From: Aquabacter sediminis
Lineage (GTDB): Bacteria > Pseudomonadota > Alphaproteobacteria > Rhizobiales > Xanthobacteraceae
Direction of reading: 5' to 3'
DNA: 64,000 bases
Assembly: GCF_028863665.1 (NCBI RefSeq)
Contig: NZ_JARBFX010000007.1
Coordinates: 186,001-250,000, forward strand
The position numbers and the translations under genes are program-made. Under the pieces are notes generated by a model. It made no database searches. It was not told the origin of the DNA and worked only from the letters and a program-made list of their open reading frames with translations. Positions 63,036-64,000 of this stretch are shown here, in pieces. Position 1 is the stretch's first letter. The number at the start of each line of letters is the position of its first letter.

Positions 63036-64000
63036 CCGGAACCCACACGCGGCCCATCCGCACGCTTCTCGTGGCCAATCGCGGGGAGATCGCCGTGCGC
63101 GTCATGCGCACCGCCCGTGCCATGGGCCTGAAGACCATCGCCGTCTATTCGGACGCCGACGCTCGCGCCCTCCATGTGGCGAGCGCCGACGAGGCCTATC
63201 CCATCGGCCCCGCGCCCGCCCGCGAGAGCTATCTGCGCATCGACGCCATCCTGGAGGCCGCGAAGGCTTCGGGCGCGGATGCCATCCATCCCGGCTATGG
63301 CTTTCTCTCCGAGAATGCCACCTTCGCCAAGGCGTGCGCGGATGCGGGCATTGTCTTTGTCGGCCCGCCGGCGTCCGCCATCGAGGCCATGGGCTCGAAG
63401 AGCGCCGCCAAGGTGCTGATGGAAAAGGCCGGCGTGCCGCTGGTGCCAGGCTATCATGGTGCGGACCAGGACCCCGCTTTGCTGGCGCGGGAGGCGGCGC
63501 GCATCGGCTATCCCGTGCTCATCAAGGCCTCCGCCGGCGGCGGCGGCAAGGGCATGAAGGTGGTGAGGTCCGCAGAGGAGTTCGCCGACGCGCTCGCCTC
63601 GGCCCAGCGTGAGGCCCGCAACGCGTTTGGCGATGACCGGGTGCTGGTGGAGAAATATCTCACCCGCCCGCGCCATATAGAGGTGCAGGTCTTCGCCGAT
63701 ACGCACGGCAACGTGGTCTATCTCCACGAACGCGACTGCTCCATCCAGCGCCGCCACCAGAAGGTGGTGGAGGAGGCTCCCGCCCCCGGCATGAGCCCGG
63801 AACGGCGTGCGGCCATGGGCCAGGCGGCCGTAGATGCCGCCCGGGCGGTGGGCTATGTGGGCGCCGGCACGGTGGAATTCATCGCCGAGGGCGACGACTT
63901 CTTCTTCATGGAGATGAACACCCGTCTCCAGGTGGAGCATCCCGTCACCGAGGCCATCACCGGCCAGGACCTGGTAGAATGGCAGATCCGGGTGGCACGC
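63032..64000 (+). CDS. mccA: Methylcrotonyl-CoA carboxylase alpha subunit, 3' end cut by window
   Basis: The frame is open to the last base and gives 323 residues of the biotin-carboxylase half: [37 protein letters not shown], the ATP-grasp glycine loop [15 protein letters not shown] and [18 protein letters not shown] with metal and bicarbonate residues. The biotinyl-lysine domain lies beyond the window. It overlaps the hydratase stop by four bases (ATGA), completing a translationally coupled operon. Assignment as MCC rather than propionyl- or acetyl-CoA carboxylase rests on the neighbours. Confidence 0.92.
   Translation, partial: MTGTHTRPIRTLLVANRGEIAVRVMRTARAMGLKTIAVYSDADARALHVASADEAYPIGPAPARESYLRIDAILEAAKASGADAIHPGYGFLSENATFAKACADAGIVFVGPPASAIEAMGSKSAAKVLMEKAGVPLVPGYHGADQDPALLAREAARIGYPVLIKASAGGGGKGMKVVRSAEEFADALASAQREARNAFGDDRVLVEKYLTRPRHIEVQVFADTHGNVVYLHERDCSIQRRHQKVVEEAPAPGMSPERRAAMGQAAVDAARAVGYVGAGTVEFIAEGDDFFFMEMNTRLQVEHPVTEAITGQDLVEWQIRVAR

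Overview
The window is about 64 kb of high-GC DNA (roughly two thirds G+C) from a chromosome of an alphaproteobacterium. The content points to the Hyphomicrobiales, most likely the Xanthobacter/Azorhizobium/Ancylobacter side. The evidence is a giant NAD-dependent glutamate dehydrogenase, a TIGR02302/DUF4175 low-complexity protein, an ftsE-ftsX-ydcF-plsC run, a Tim44-mltA-Smr-XRE run, tripartite tricarboxylate carriers, and palindromic intergenic repeats of the rhizobial type. No rRNA, tRNA, CRISPR array, transposase or phage gene was recognised.

Layout. 1-5.7 kb: a cut-off LysR regulator divergent from a tartrate/D-malate dehydrogenase, then surface-glycan genes (GT11 fucosyltransferase-like, GT2, methyltransferase) and a haloacetate-dehalogenase-like hydrolase. 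5.8-10.7 kb: a complete branched-chain amino-acid-type ABC operon (livG-livF-SBP-livH-livM, minus strand) with its own promoter and a textbook terminator. 10.9-24.6 kb: an AhpD-like protein with histone-like tails, the 1610-residue glutamate dehydrogenase, an intergenic array of hairpins, a sulfotransferase, a DUF2125 protein, a ChaC-like enzyme, the plsC-ydcF-ftsX-ftsE block and hpt. 24.6-33.3 kb: a flippase and glycosyltransferase, the DUF4175 protein, and an overlapping XRE-Smr-MltA-Tim44 operon. 33.7-36.8 kb: a tctC-tctB-tctA transporter. 37-48.9 kb: glucokinase, a LysR/EamA pair, RluA, macrodomain, DUF3750, patatin plus 3-hydroxybutyrate dehydrogenase, a collagen-like lipoprotein, Zur, a methyltransferase, ispG, yceI and a small lipoprotein.

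49.1-59.6 kb holds the most unusual locus. It is a second liv-type ABC transporter operon that also carries two adenylate-forming (acyl-CoA ligase-type) enzymes. It is divergent from a single gene whose product joins an IclR-type DNA-binding domain to an acyl-CoA-synthetase fold. That synthetase domain has lost its ATP-binding loop and its whole C-terminal catalytic domain, so it looks like a ligand sensor built from a dead enzyme. Two near-identical palindromes, about 105 bp apart centre to centre, sit in the divergent region. One lies just downstream of a predicted promoter for the transporter operon and the other abuts the start codon of the fusion gene. I infer a self-regulated uptake-and-activation system for an unidentified carboxylic acid.

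59.8-64 kb: a TetR regulator followed by a methylcrotonyl-CoA carboxylase beta subunit, an enoyl-CoA (methylglutaconyl-CoA) hydratase and a biotin-carboxylase alpha subunit cut by the window end. This is a leucine/isovalerate-type degradation operon. A shared motif in opposite orientation before the TetR gene and before the carboxylase gene is the likely TetR operator.
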